Translations under genes and position numbers: made by a program
Shown: piece after piece, positions 1 to 9,573 of the stretch
How positions within the stretch are numbered: the stretch's first letter is position 1
How the letters are laid out: the number at the start of each line of letters is the position of its first letter
Assembly: GCF_010093085.1 (NCBI RefSeq)
Contig: NZ_MSRC01000007.1
Span: 62,001 to 126,000, forward strand
Source of the DNA: Bacillus sp. SKDU12
GTDB taxonomy: Bacteria > Bacillota > Bacilli > Bacillales > Bacillaceae
DNA length: 64,000 nt
Direction of reading: 5' to 3'
Notes under the pieces: model-generated
Seen by the model: only the letters and a program-made list of their open reading frames with translations
What the model was told of the DNA's origin: nothing
Databases searched by the model: none

Positions 1-1063
1 AGCCCGCACCGAATCCGGGGAGAACATTGTCAATGGCCGCTTGAGTGAAACCGGGCCCGGCTTCGACGCCTTTCAGCTGATGAACGATAAAGGAACCATC
101 TGCAGCCTGGGTGTTGTACATGCCCGTAAACAAGATCATAAAAGCTGTAGCGGAACACACAAATAATGTGTCAATATAAACAGAAAATGCCTGAACCAAC
201 CCCTGTTTAACCGGATGGGAAACCTCTGCGGCGGCCGCTGGATGGGGGCCTGTTCCCTGGCCGGCTTCGTTTGAGTAGATGCCTCGTTTGACTCCCCAAG
301 AAATCGCCATGCCGATCAGGCCGCCAAAAGCGGAATCCAGAGCAAAAGCGCTTTTGAAAATCAATAAAATGACAGCAGGCAATTCAGAAATATTCATGCT
401 AATAATGATCACAGACAGCAGAATATATCCAATCGCCATAAACGGAACAATCATTTGTGCAGCACTGGCTATTCGTTTGACACCGCCGAAGATGATAAAG
501 CCTAATAATAAAATGAGAATGCAGCCTGTAATGGCAGGAGAGATGCCGAATGCATTTTTGACGCTGGCCGCAATGGAATTAGACTGTACGCCCGGCATCA
601 AAAGGGCCATGGCAATAAGAGCGGCAGCGGCAAATAAGACGGCAAACCACTTAATCCCTAAGCCTTTTTCAATATAATAAGCCGGACCGCCTCGATATTG
701 TCCGCCTTGTTTTACTTTGTAAATTTGAGCAAGCGTTGACTCGACAAAGGCGCTCGCCGCACCGATAAAGGCAATTACCCACATCCATAACACCGCACCG
801 GGTCCGCCGAATGCAATTGCTGTCGCCGCACCTGCAATATTTCCTGTTCCCACTCGCCCGGACAGCGCAATTGATAGTGCTTGAAAAGAAGAAACGCCGG
901 CTTCAGAGCTCTTTCCTTTGAACATCAGAACAATCATTTCTTTCAAATGTCTGACTTGTAAAAAACGGGTCATGATAGAAAAGAGGAACCCAATTCCCAA
1001 TAAAATATAAATGACGGGGGTGCTCCATAAGACCGCGTTCAAATGGGCAACAAAATCTTCCAT
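1..1063 (-). CDS. yrbD: Alanine/glycine:cation symporter, AGCS family (partial, 3' end outside window)
   Basis: The gene reads leftward and is cut by the window edge, leaving about 354 N-terminal residues. It begins MEDFVAHLNAVLWSTPVIY after a GAGGAGG ribosome binding site. The visible frame holds many hydrophobic segments and the family signature EAGQGTGPHP, followed by a late GFTQAAIDNVLPGFG stretch. Members of the AGCS family take up alanine or glycine with sodium or protons across the cytoplasmic membrane and are usually 450-500 residues long. The symbol rests on family resemblance and the B. subtilis gene order next to yrzF and yrbE. A candidate leftward -10 (TATAAT, plus-strand 1149-1154) lies upstream without a good -35. 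Confidence 0.88.
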   Translation of the reverse strand, partial: MEDFVAHLNAVLWSTPVIYILLGIGFLFSIMTRFLQVRHLKEMIVLMFKGKSSEAGVSSFQALSIALSGRVGTGNIAGAATAIAFGGPGAVLWMWVIAFIGAASAFVESTLAQIYKVKQGGQYRGGPAYYIEKGLGIKWFAVLFAAAALIAMALLMPGVQSNSIAASVKNAFGISPAITGCILILLLGFIIFGGVKRIASAAQMIVPFMAIGYILLSVIIISMNISELPAVILLIFKSAFALDSAFGGLIGMAISWGVKRGIYSNEAGQGTGPHPAAAAEVSHPVKQGLVQAFSVYIDTLFVCSATAFMILFTGMYNTQAADGSFIVHQLKGVEAGPGFTQAAIDNVLPGFGAG

Positions 1064-1191
1064 CAAACTTCCTCCTCACTTCCACTTCAAAATACACGTA
1101 TAAAAGAATTTTGGGTTAATCGAACTATTTCTACAACTGATTTGTCACATTATATGACCCGGTAATTAACAATAAGGAGAGGAAGGGAAAA

Positions 1192-1226
1192 AGAAAAAAC
1201 GCTGCGAGTGATTACGCTGCGTTTTT
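1192..1226. terminator. Hairpin, probable bidirectional terminator
   Basis: AACGCTGCG (1198-1206) pairs with CGCTGCGTT (1215-1223) with one internal T-T mismatch. It is flanked by an A-run on the left and a T-run on the right, so it could end transcripts in either direction and insulate yrbD from leftward read-through. Confidence 0.55.
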
Positions 1227-1292
1227 CGTATTTCACGACATATCAAGTTCATACTATCTTTACACTTCTTTAAAATTCCCTCAATAAAGCGG

Positions 1293-1301
1293 TGGTATGA
1301 T
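1293..1301 (+). promoter_or_regulatory. Extended -10 promoter element
   Basis: TGGTATGAT is an extended -10 (TGnTATGAT). No convincing -35 is visible 17 bp upstream. It sits about 30 bp before the short ORF at 1333. Confidence 0.5.
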
Positions 1302-1332
1302 GGAAACAAATAAAGGGTGAGGAGAGACAGAA

Positions 1333-1455
1333 ATGGAGAAAATATATTGTCATTCCAGTGATAAGGGCTCAGAAGCGCTCTACTTAACTGTGAGAGGCTA
1401 TCGAATTAAGCTGTCGCCTGAACAAATGAAACTGATTTCTGCTCACAGAAAGTAA
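1333..1455 (+). CDS. Short conserved-looking protein, 40 aa, unknown function
   Basis: A 40-codon ORF starts MEKIYCHSSDKGSEALYL and ends ISAHRK. It has a GGTGAGGAGAG ribosome binding site at a normal distance, an extended -10 upstream and a strong terminator right after the stop, so it is a complete stand-alone transcription unit. The protein is soluble in appearance, with one Cys and one His near the start. I do not recognise a family. The region lies between yrbD and yrzF, where B. subtilis annotations carry late-added small yrz genes; I could not assign a symbol. Confidence 0.6.
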   Translation: MEKIYCHSSDKGSEALYLTVRGYRIKLSPEQMKLISAHRK

Positions 1456-1467
1456 AATATATGGAAG

Positions 1468-1497
1468 AAGGCAGCCGCTTTAAGCGGCTGCCTTTTC
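1468..1497. terminator. Bidirectional rho-independent terminator
   Basis: AAGGCAGCCGCTT pairs perfectly with AAGCGGCTGCCTT, followed by TTTT. It separates the 40-aa ORF (+) from convergent yrzF (-). Confidence 0.85.
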
Positions 1498-1500
1498 GAT

Positions 1501-2148
1501 TTAAGAATATTTTCTTTTCCAGTGAGCGACACGCTTTTGAAACCAATCTTTTTTATATAACAATGCGATAATCTCCAGCCAAAAACCCGGAATCTTTTTT
1601 GGGAATATCGGTTTTTTGTAGAGTGCATGATACGCTGATTTTAAATCTTCCCACTGGGTGCACGTTTTTGTCTGTTCAAATCTGGCAACATCAATTACCC
1701 GCACCGCCCCAGTTTCTGTCAGAATCAGATTGCGCAAATGAATGTCGGACGGATTCAGACCGGCAGCCCGGGCGGTAGAAAGTGCTTCTTCAACCTGCTG
1801 AATCTTGTCATCACTGATCGCAATACCTTTCTTCAGGCAGTTATAAAAGGTTTCGCCTTTGATATATTCCATAAGAATAAATGAATCACCAGTTTCGTAA
1901 ATGTCAGGATAGAAAGCCGATCCGGCCAACTTTTTATAGATCGCGGCTTCTTTGACTGCGGTCGCTTGATGTTCAGGAAAAAATACTTTCAGCGCCATTT
2001 TTCGATCGGCTTCTGTGAAGGCAAACACATAGGCGCTTCTTCCCTTGCCGATTAATGTTAGTTCCTCGGATTTTCCTTTCACTTTATCAAATCTGCTGTT
2101 CTTGCGGAATATGACTGAATGGGCCAGTGCCTCTGCTTTTGTCACCAT
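1501..2148 (-). CDS. yrzF: Serine/threonine protein kinase-like protein YrzF
   Basis: A 215-residue single-domain protein related to small eukaryotic-like or lipopolysaccharide-type kinases. Visible motifs are a glycine-loop-like GKGRSAYVF (about residue 35), the ALKVF lysine strand, the catalytic-loop-like DIHLRNLI and a DFG-equivalent IDVAR. The histidine/aspartate order is altered from the canonical HxDxxxxN. The start was set at the ATG at 2148 because an AAGGTG box lies 7 nt before it; an ATG three codons earlier is too close to the box. The protein has a basic C-terminus (KRVAHWKRKYS). Substrate is unknown. It is transcribed leftward, convergent with the 40-aa ORF. Confidence 0.85.
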   Translation of the reverse strand: MVTKAEALAHSVIFRKNSRFDKVKGKSEELTLIGKGRSAYVFAFTEADRKMALKVFFPEHQATAVKEAAIYKKLAGSAFYPDIYETGDSFILMEYIKGETFYNCLKKGIAISDDKIQQVEEALSTARAAGLNPSDIHLRNLILTETGAVRVIDVARFEQTKTCTQWEDLKSAYHALYKKPIFPKKIPGFWLEIIALLYKKDWFQKRVAHWKRKYS

Positions 2149-2313
2149 TTCATTCACCTTCTTTGCTCTATTTTATGCAGCTGTTTATGGGAAAATCATA
2201 AACTGTTCAGGAAAAAGAGCCTAATTCTAGTGTGTCTGGTCTTCGAGAAGAAGAAGGCTGCCTCAATAAGCATGAATCATGATAAAAGAGATATAGAGTG
2301 ATGATTTCCATTC

Positions 2314-2362
2314 TTGAAAAGCGCTTACAAATGGGATAGTATTAATTTTAAATAAAGCGCTT
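2314..2362 (+). promoter_or_regulatory. yrbE promoter with two AAGCGCTT operators
   Basis: TTGAAA (2314-2319), 17 bp, TAGTAT (2337-2342) form a sigma-A promoter. The palindrome AAGCGCTT occurs at 2319-2326 (adjoining the -35) and again at 2355-2362 (downstream of the likely start). The motif matches the core of cre sites and of other LacI-family operators; the copies are 36 bp apart. Confidence 0.6.
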
Positions 2363-2389
2363 TCGTAAATATTTAAGGGGGAACATGCC

Positions 2390-3415
2390 ATGACAAAACA
2401 GATTGTGACTGGGATTATCGGTGCGGGGCGCATCGGCAAACTTCATGTTCAAAATATATGCCGGATTCCTCATATAAAAATAAAAGCTGTCTCTGATCTT
2501 CAGGCCAGCCATATCAAAAGCTGGGCAGACAGACATCAGATTGAATACATAACGTCTGATTATCGGGATATATTGCATGACCCGGACATTGACGCTGTTT
2601 TGATTTGCTCGCCGACAACCCTACATGCTCAAATGATAAGGGAAGCAGCGGAGGCGAAAAAGCATATTTTTTGTGAAAAGCCTGTCAGTTTCTCTTTAGA
2701 CGAAACAAAGGAAGCGCTTGCATCCGTCCGCAGACACGGGGTTGCACTCCAAGTCGGATTCAATCGTCGTTTTGATCCTCATTTTAAGAAGGTCAAAGCA
2801 ATTGTTGAAAATGGTGAAATCGGTACGCCTCATTTATTAAAAATCACGTCGCGTGATCCTGAACCCCCGAATATGGATTATGTCCGTACATCAGGCGGCT
2901 TGTTTATGGATATGTCAATCCATGATTTTGATATGGCCAGGTATATTATGGGAGACGAAGTGACGGAAGTGTATGCAAAAGGAGCGGCCTTAGTGAATCC
3001 TTCTTTTTCAGAGCTGGGCGATATTGATACGGCTGTTATTACACTGACTTTTGAAAACGGTGCTATGGCTGTGATTGACAACAGCCGCCAAGCTGTGTAC
3101 GGATATGACCAGCGGGTCGAGGTTTTCGGGACAAAAGGTTCCGCAGCGGCGGACAACAGCCGGCCGACGACGGTCGAAGTGTCGACTGCTGATTTTGTGA
3201 TGAAGGATAAACCGCATTTCTTTTTCCTTGAACGCTATGAAGATGCGTATGAGGAAGAGATTCTTCGATTTGCAGAAGCGATTGGAACAAACCGGGAAAC
3301 TGTCTGCACTGGCAATGACGGTTTTCAGGCGGAACGGATCGCCAGAGCGGCACAGCAATCGCTTGCTTTTGGCATGCCTGTCAGTATTGAGCATACTGAA
3401 AAAGTCGCTTTTTAA
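2390..3415 (+). CDS. yrbE: Gfo/Idh/MocA-family oxidoreductase, inositol dehydrogenase-like
   Basis: A 341-residue NAD(P)-dependent sugar or polyol dehydrogenase. The N-terminus carries the Rossmann signature GIIGAGRIGKLH, and CEKPVSFSLDE supplies the conserved EKP lysine of the family. The C-terminal half is the mixed alpha/beta substrate domain, with a conserved IHDFDMARYIMG stretch. The start follows an AAGGGGG box. csbX follows after 78 bp, so the two may form a uptake-oxidation pair for a polyol or sugar acid. Family membership is clear; the true substrate is not visible, and inositol specificity is only a similarity-based name. Tandem AAGCGCTT palindromes in the promoter suggest catabolite or LacI-type control. 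Confidence 0.9.
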   Translation: MTKQIVTGIIGAGRIGKLHVQNICRIPHIKIKAVSDLQASHIKSWADRHQIEYITSDYRDILHDPDIDAVLICSPTTLHAQMIREAAEAKKHIFCEKPVSFSLDETKEALASVRRHGVALQVGFNRRFDPHFKKVKAIVENGEIGTPHLLKITSRDPEPPNMDYVRTSGGLFMDMSIHDFDMARYIMGDEVTEVYAKGAALVNPSFSELGDIDTAVITLTFENGAMAVIDNSRQAVYGYDQRVEVFGTKGSAAADNSRPTTVEVSTADFVMKDKPHFFFLERYEDAYEEEILRFAEAIGTNRETVCTGNDGFQAERIARAAQQSLAFGMPVSIEHTEKVAF

Positions 3416-3423
3416 AAAAATAG

Positions 3424-3449
3424 GATTACAATTCACAAAGCTTGGGTAT
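3424..3449 (+). promoter_or_regulatory. Probable sigma-B promoter of csbX
   Basis: GATTAC, 14 bp, GGGTAT matches the general-stress sigma-B pattern (GTTTAA-N12-14-GGGTAT) with a fair -35 and a perfect -10. csbX was named as a sigma-B controlled gene in B. subtilis, which agrees. Confidence 0.6.
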
Positions 3450-3493
3450 AAAAATTCCATTGATACTTTAGAAAAAAGTAGGCGGTGGAGAAA

Positions 3494-4801
3494 ATGAATC
3501 ATGCACATGGTAAAGGGAATGTTTTGAACAAAATCGGAATTCCTTCTCACATGGTTTGGGGTTACATTGGCGTTGTCATCTTTATGATTGGGGATGGGCT
3601 CGAACAAGGCTGGCTTTCTCCTTTTCTCGTTGATCATGGTCTCAGCATGCAGCAATCCGCATCGTTATTTACCATGTACGGTATTGCTGTCACCATCTCG
3701 GCTTGGCTTTCAGGCACATTTGTTCAAACTTGGGGGCCAAGAAAAACGATGACGATCGGTTTGATTGCATTTATCCTTGGTTCAGTCGCTTTTATCGGCT
3801 GGGCGATTCCTCATATGCATTACCCGGCTCTCTTAGGCAGCTACGCACTTAGAGGTTTGGGTTATCCGCTGTTTGCATACTCGTTTCTCGTATGGGTATC
3901 ATACAGCACCTCTCATCAAATTCTCGGAAAAGCCGTTGGCTGGTTTTGGTTTATGTTTACGTGCGGTCTTAACGTACTCGGTCCGTTCTATTCCAGCTAT
4001 GCAGTTCCGGCCTTTGGAGAAATCCATACACTTTGGAGCGCTTTGCTGTTTGTCTCTGCAGGCGGATTCCTCGCTCTATTTTTAAATAAAGATAAATTTA
4101 CTCCAGTACAAAAACAAGATCAGCCGAAATGGAAAGAGCTGTCCAAGGCATTTACCATTATGTTCGAAAACCCTAAAGTCGGCATCGGCGGAGTGGTCAA
4201 GACGATCAATGCCATAGGACAATTTGGATTTGCGATCTTTCTTCCTACATACTTAGCGCGTTACGGATATTCTGTTTCAGAATGGCTGCAAATATGGGGG
4301 ACGCTGTTTTTTGTGAATATTGTGTTTAATATTATTTTTGGTGCAGTCGGAGATAAACTCGGCTGGCGCAATACCGTGATGTGGTTTGGCGGTGTCGGAT
4401 GCGGTATTTTCACGCTGGCGCTTTATTACACGCCTCAGCTCATCGGGCACCAGTATTGGGTGCTGATGATTATCGCCTGCTGCTACGGCGCGTCATTGGC
4501 CGGTTACGTGCCATTAAGCGCCCTTTTGCCGACGCTCGCACCTGATAACAAAGGCGCTGCCATGTCAGTGTTGAACCTGGGATCTGGTTTATGTGCATTT
4601 ATCGCGCCGGGCATCGTAAGTCTTTTCATTGGTCCGCTCGGTGCAGGAGGTGTGATTTGGATATTTGCGGCATTGTATTTTTTCAGCGCTTTTCTGACAC
4701 AATTCTTGACGATTTCTGAGAAAAGCGAGGATGTATTTACAGAAGAACGGTTTGTCAGGGAAAATATGCAAACAAATTTTGAGAAAACGGTTAAGCAGTA
4801 A
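3494..4801 (+). CDS. csbX: MFS transporter CsbX
   Basis: A 435-residue, about 12-helix major facilitator superfamily permease, related in annotation to alpha-ketoglutarate or sugar-acid transporters. The first loop holds GLEQGWLSPFLVD and the loop between helices 2 and 3 holds TWGPRKT, the MFS basic-loop position. The protein starts at ATG 3494 (MNHAHGKGN), behind AGGCGGTGGAG; a GTG three codons earlier overlaps that box. A sigma-B type promoter lies in the gap after yrbE, so the gene can be expressed both with yrbE and separately under general stress. The transported compound is unknown. Confidence 0.88.
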   Translation: MNHAHGKGNVLNKIGIPSHMVWGYIGVVIFMIGDGLEQGWLSPFLVDHGLSMQQSASLFTMYGIAVTISAWLSGTFVQTWGPRKTMTIGLIAFILGSVAFIGWAIPHMHYPALLGSYALRGLGYPLFAYSFLVWVSYSTSHQILGKAVGWFWFMFTCGLNVLGPFYSSYAVPAFGEIHTLWSALLFVSAGGFLALFLNKDKFTPVQKQDQPKWKELSKAFTIMFENPKVGIGGVVKTINAIGQFGFAIFLPTYLARYGYSVSEWLQIWGTLFFVNIVFNIIFGAVGDKLGWRNTVMWFGGVGCGIFTLALYYTPQLIGHQYWVLMIIACCYGASLAGYVPLSALLPTLAPDNKGAAMSVLNLGSGLCAFIAPGIVSLFIGPLGAGGVIWIFAALYFFSAFLTQFLTISEKSEDVFTEERFVRENMQTNFEKTVKQ

Positions 4802-4840
4802 CCTCTTTGGTCAAACTAGTCTTAAACATGGCAAAGAGGT
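4801..4840 (+). promoter_or_regulatory. Inverted repeat masking the bofC ribosome binding site
   Basis: ACCTCTTTG (4801-4809) is perfectly complementary to CAAAGAGGT (4832-4840). The right arm contains the GAGGT ribosome binding site of bofC. On a transcript reading through from csbX the site would be paired; a transcript starting inside the loop would leave it free. There is no T-run, so this is not a terminator. Confidence 0.6.
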
Positions 4841-4847
4841 GTAGAGG

Positions 4848-5360
4848 GTGAAACGATTCAGCACGGCGTATCTTTTACTGGGCATTTTTTGCTCAGCCGC
4901 AGCATGTCTAATAGGTGCTCCTCCCCGCCTGTTTGCGGCGGAAGTGGAGCACTATGAACCGCTGCAGGTGCATGTGCAGCTTGAGAAGGTGTATTTGGAC
5001 GGCGATGTCAGCATCGAGCATAAACGTGAAAAAGTACTTTCAATGGAGGATTTTTGGACGGCTTATGCCGGCTGGACGCTTGTCGAACAAAAAAAGGGAT
5101 ATGTGCTATTCCGAAAGCAAATGGACGATATTTCTCCGCTCAGTAAGGTGAACGGGTATATCGGTGTATCGGATAATGGAGTGATTTCTACTTTTCATGG
5201 CCGGCCTGAGTCAGCGAGAGAACCGGTTCAGTCTTTTTTTCAAATTGATTTAGAAAGACTGGAGAGCCATATGCAAAAAAATCTGCTGAAAGGCATACCA
5301 TTCCGGACAAAAGCGGAGTTTGAGGATGTGATAGAACATATAAAGACATACAGTGGGTAA
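4848..5360 (+). CDS. bofC: BofC, forespore regulator of sigma-K checkpoint
   Basis: A 170-residue secreted protein with an N-terminal signal sequence (MKRFSTAYLLLGIFCSAAAC, cleavage likely near LFAAE). In B. subtilis BofC is made in the forespore, acts in the intermembrane space and inhibits the SpoIVB signalling protease, delaying sigma-K activation in the mother cell. Length matches the family. Start is GTG at 4848 with GAGGTG seven bases upstream. The gene stands alone between csbX and a strong terminator. In B. subtilis it is a sigma-G gene; I could not pick out a certain sigma-G promoter here. Confidence 0.92.
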   Translation: MKRFSTAYLLLGIFCSAAACLIGAPPRLFAAEVEHYEPLQVHVQLEKVYLDGDVSIEHKREKVLSMEDFWTAYAGWTLVEQKKGYVLFRKQMDDISPLSKVNGYIGVSDNGVISTFHGRPESAREPVQSFFQIDLERLESHMQKNLLKGIPFRTKAEFEDVIEHIKTYSG

Positions 5361-5373
5361 TGTCCGCTGAACG

Positions 5374-5398
5374 AAGACATGTATTCATGTCTTTTTTT
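5374..5398 (+). terminator. bofC terminator
   Basis: AAGACATG pairs with CATGTCTT around a TATT loop, followed by a run of T. Confidence 0.85.
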
Positions 5399-5419
5399 AG
5401 TGGAAGAATGAGAGAGAAG

Positions 5420-5433
5420 CGAACGTATGTTAA
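5420..5433 (+). promoter_or_regulatory. LexA (SOS) box upstream of ruvA
   Basis: CGAACGTATGTTAA matches the Bacillus LexA consensus CGAAC-N4-GTTYG/C in both half-sites except the last bases. It lies about 30 bp upstream of the ruvA -10. Confidence 0.75.
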
Positions 5434-5461
5434 CTTTTCTATAAGACTTTGGCTGTTTTTA

Positions 5462-5470
5462 TGGTACAAT
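5462..5470 (+). promoter_or_regulatory. ruvA extended -10 promoter element
   Basis: TGGTACAAT is an extended -10. The LexA box is just upstream, consistent with an SOS-repressed promoter. No strong -35 is visible. Confidence 0.55.
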
Positions 5471-5497
5471 GAAGAACAGTCAAAGAGGTGAATTTGC

Positions 5498-6103
5498 GTG
5501 ATCGAATTTGTTAAAGGGACGATTGATTATGTATCTCCCCAATATATTGTGATTGAGAACGGCGGGATTGGCTATCAGATCTTTACGCCGAATCCATTTA
5601 TATATAAGGAGAGAAACCAAGAAACGATTTTTACGTACCATCATATCAGAGAGGATGCTTTTTCGCTCTATGGGTTTTCAACAAGAGAGGAGAAGGCGCT
5701 CTTTACAAAGCTGTTAAATGTGACCGGAATCGGGCCAAAAGGCGCGCTTGCCATTTTGGGCTCAGGTGATCCGGGAGCTGTCATCCAAGCGATTGAAAAT
5801 GAGGATGAAGCCTTTTTGGTCAAGTTTCCCGGTGTCGGAAAGAAAACCGCTCGCCAGATTATTCTTGACTTAAAAGGAAAGCTTGCCGATGTTGTGCCTG
5901 AAATGATTGAAAATCTGTTTAATCATGAAGAAAGACTTGAAAAGCAAACAGCAGAAACGGCTCTCGAAGAAGCGCTTGAGGCCCTTAGGGTTCTCGGATA
6001 TGCTGAAAAAGAAATCAAAAAGGTGCTTCCTCACTTGAAAGAAGATATTGGGCTCTCAACAGACCAATATGTGAAAAAAGCGTTACAAAAACTATTGAAG
6101 TAA
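5498..6103 (+). CDS. ruvA: Holliday junction branch migration protein RuvA
   Basis: A 201-residue protein of the usual RuvA length. It starts at GTG 5498 after AGAGGTG. The N-terminal OB domain is followed by two helix-hairpin-helix motifs, visible as [14 protein letters not shown] and [15 protein letters not shown], which bind junction DNA; the C-terminal domain III after a charged linker contacts RuvB. RuvA tetramers hold the four-way junction while RuvB pumps DNA. ruvB follows after ten bases and the pair is led by a LexA box, so expression should rise on DNA damage. Confidence 0.97.
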   Translation: MIEFVKGTIDYVSPQYIVIENGGIGYQIFTPNPFIYKERNQETIFTYHHIREDAFSLYGFSTREEKALFTKLLNVTGIGPKGALAILGSGDPGAVIQAIENEDEAFLVKFPGVGKKTARQIILDLKGKLADVVPEMIENLFNHEERLEKQTAETALEEALEALRVLGYAEKEIKKVLPHLKEDIGLSTDQYVKKALQKLLK

Positions 6104-6113
6104 GGTGATGTTC

Positions 6114-7118
6114 ATGGATGAACGGCTCGTCTCAAGTGAAGCAGACAACCATGAATCAGTGATAGAGCAAAGCCTAAGGCCGCAAAATTTGGCGCAATAT
6201 ATCGGGCAGCATAAGGTGAAAGAAAATTTGCGCGTCTTTATAGACGCAGCAAAAATGAGACAGGAGACGCTTGACCATGTTCTTCTGTACGGGCCGCCCG
6301 GACTCGGGAAAACGACGCTTGCTTCTATCGTTGCCAATGAAATGGGAGTGGAATTGAGGACGACATCAGGGCCGGCGATTGAGAGACCTGGTGATTTGGC
6401 TGCCATATTAACGGCGTTGGAGCCGGGAGATGTATTATTTATTGATGAAATACATAGGCTGCACAGATCGATTGAAGAGGTATTATATCCTGCAATGGAA
6501 GACTTTTGCCTGGATATTGTGATCGGCAAAGGTCCTTCTGCCCGTTCGGTACGGCTCGATCTTCCACCTTTTACGCTGGTGGGCGCCACTACAAGGGTAG
6601 GGCTTTTAACGGCGCCGTTAAGAGATCGTTTCGGTGTCATGTCGCGGCTTGAGTACTATACACAAGAAGAGCTGGCGGACATTGTTACAAGAACAGCTGA
6701 TGTATTCGATGTTGAGATTGATAAACCGTCTGCCCTTGAAATCGCGAGGAGATCGAGAGGGACACCCCGCGTAGCGAACCGCCTGCTGAGAAGGGTGCGG
6801 GATTTCGCCCAGGTGCTGGGTGACAGCCGGATCTCGGAAGGGATTTCGCAAGATGCCTTGGAGCGGCTGCAGGTGGATCGTCTCGGATTGGATCATATTG
6901 ATCATAAGCTGCTGATGGGCATGATTGAAAAATTTAACGGCGGCCCGGTGGGACTTGATACCATTTCAGCCACGATCGGCGAAGAACCGCATACGATCGA
7001 AGACGTATATGAGCCATACCTTCTGCAAATCGGGTTTATCCAAAGAACACCGCGAGGAAGGATTGTGACACCGGCTGTTTATCATCATTTCCAAATGGAG
7101 GCTCCTCGATATGACTGA
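6114..7118 (+). CDS. ruvB: Holliday junction ATPase RuvB
   Basis: A 334-residue AAA+ motor. Walker A is GPPGLGKTT, Walker B is DVLFIDEIH, the sensor region GATTRVGLL and arginine finger region APLRDRF follow, and the C-terminal winged helix ends FQMEAPRYD. Start is ATG 6114 with AAGGTG six bases upstream; two upstream in-frame starts overlap that box. The stop overlaps the next gene by eight bases, so translation is probably coupled. Works as a hexameric ring on the RuvA-bound junction. Confidence 0.97.
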   Translation: MDERLVSSEADNHESVIEQSLRPQNLAQYIGQHKVKENLRVFIDAAKMRQETLDHVLLYGPPGLGKTTLASIVANEMGVELRTTSGPAIERPGDLAAILTALEPGDVLFIDEIHRLHRSIEEVLYPAMEDFCLDIVIGKGPSARSVRLDLPPFTLVGATTRVGLLTAPLRDRFGVMSRLEYYTQEELADIVTRTADVFDVEIDKPSALEIARRSRGTPRVANRLLRRVRDFAQVLGDSRISEGISQDALERLQVDRLGLDHIDHKLLMGMIEKFNGGPVGLDTISATIGEEPHTIEDVYEPYLLQIGFIQRTPRGRIVTPAVYHHFQMEAPRYD

Positions 7119-7311
7119 ATTCCCTAAGATCATTATGATTCTTGGTGCTGTTTTGCTTATGATCGGAGCAGTTTTGCATTTTGTCGGCAAGATGCCGGGA
7201 GATATTTTTGTGAAAAAAGGAAATGTCACGTTTTTCTTCCCGGTTGTCACTTGTATTATCGTAAGTGTGGTATTATCAATTTTGCTTAACCTTTTCGGCA
7301 GAATGAAATAA
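7111..7311 (+). CDS. yrzS: Small membrane protein, DUF2905 family
   Basis: A 66-residue protein with two hydrophobic segments (residues about 6-26 and 42-62) separated by the conserved DUF2905 loop [19 protein letters not shown]. It overlaps the end of ruvB by eight bases and uses GGAGG inside ruvB as ribosome binding site. Function is unknown. The family is often found next to ruvB or queA in Gram-positive genomes. The symbol is from memory of the B. subtilis map and is less certain than the family. Confidence 0.85.
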   Translation: MTEFPKIIMILGAVLLMIGAVLHFVGKMPGDIFVKKGNVTFFFPVVTCIIVSVVLSILLNLFGRMK

Positions 7312-7340
7312 CAAAAGACAAGAATAAAGGTGAAAACATC

Positions 7341-8369
7341 ATGAAAGTCGATTTATTTGATTTTGAACTACCGGAACGTTTAATTGCACAAGTGCCGTTG
7401 GAGCAGCGCGATGCTTCAAGACTGATGGTGCTTGATAAACATACAGGAGAGCTGACTGACAGCTCGTTTAAACACATTATCAGCTTCTTTAACGAAGGAG
7501 ACTGTCTAGTATTAAACAATACGCGTGTGCTGCCTGCGAGGTTATTCGGCACAAAAGAGGATACTGGCGGAAAAGTGGAACTTCTTTTACTGAAGCAGGA
7601 AGCTGGTGACAGGTGGGAAACCCTTGCCAAACCGGCGAAACGAGTAAAAAAAGGAACCGTTGTCACATTTGGGGACGGAAGATTGAAGGCTGTCTGCACG
7701 GAAGAGCTTGAGCATGGCGGCAGAAAAATGGAATTCCAGTATGACGGGATCTTCTACGAGGTGCTTGAATCCCTTGGAGAGATGCCGCTCCCGCCATATA
7801 TTAAAGAACAGCTTGATGACAGAGAGCGCTACCAAACTGTATATTCTAAAGAAATCGGATCTGCAGCCGCGCCTACAGCAGGTCTTCATTTCACAGAAGA
7901 AATTTTGCAGCAATTGAAAGATAAAGGTGTGCAAATTGAGTTCATCACTTTGCACGTAGGTCTTGGAACGTTTCGTCCTGTGAGTGCTGATGACGTTGAA
8001 GAGCATAATATGCATGCTGAATTTTATCAAATGTCAGAAGAAACAGCTGCAGCCTTAAACAAGGTAAGGGAAAATGGCGGCCGGATTATTTCCGTCGGCA
8101 CGACATCGACACGTACGCTTGAAACGATTGCCGGGGAACATGGCGGTCGATTTGAAGCGTCAAGCGGCTGGACATCTATTTTTATTTATCCGGGCTACGA
8201 ATTTAAAGCCATTGACGGAATGATTACAAACTTCCATTTGCCGAAATCGTCATTGATTATGCTGGTGAGCGCGCTTGCTGGAAGAGAAAACGTTCTGCGG
8301 GCTTATCACCATGCGGTGGAAGAGGAATATCGTTTCTTCAGCTTCGGAGACGCGATGCTGATAATTTAA
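7341..8369 (+). CDS. queA: S-adenosylmethionine:tRNA ribosyltransferase-isomerase QueA
   Basis: A 342-residue enzyme that transfers and isomerises the ribosyl group of SAM onto preQ1-tRNA, giving epoxyqueuosine. Family features seen are the N-terminal [34 protein letters not shown] and the terminal [10 protein letters not shown]. It lies 18 bp before tgt, whose product inserts preQ1 into the same tRNAs, so the two consecutive queuosine steps are made together. Start ATG 7341 has AAAGGTG upstream. Confidence 0.97.
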   Translation: MKVDLFDFELPERLIAQVPLEQRDASRLMVLDKHTGELTDSSFKHIISFFNEGDCLVLNNTRVLPARLFGTKEDTGGKVELLLLKQEAGDRWETLAKPAKRVKKGTVVTFGDGRLKAVCTEELEHGGRKMEFQYDGIFYEVLESLGEMPLPPYIKEQLDDRERYQTVYSKEIGSAAAPTAGLHFTEEILQQLKDKGVQIEFITLHVGLGTFRPVSADDVEEHNMHAEFYQMSEETAAALNKVRENGGRIISVGTTSTRTLETIAGEHGGRFEASSGWTSIFIYPGYEFKAIDGMITNFHLPKSSLIMLVSALAGRENVLRAYHHAVEEEYRFFSFGDAMLII

Positions 8370-9533
<1,164 letters not shown>

Positions 9534-9573
9534 ATAAAAATAAATAACAGGTTTATAGAAAGGGGTGAAAATA

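Noticed and set aside
279-677. 132-codon plus-strand ORF
   Set aside because: It lies antisense to the well-supported symporter gene, has low-complexity Ile/Ala content and no ribosome binding site.
1141-1156. TTTGTCACATTATATG near yrbD resembling TTTGTCACATTTGATATG before yrhG
   Set aside because: Similarity is about 12 bases in AT-rich promoter DNA and the genes face opposite ways; no sign of a shared operator.
3008-3655. 215-codon minus-strand ORF across yrbE-csbX
   Set aside because: Antisense to two strong genes and across their junction; no start signals.
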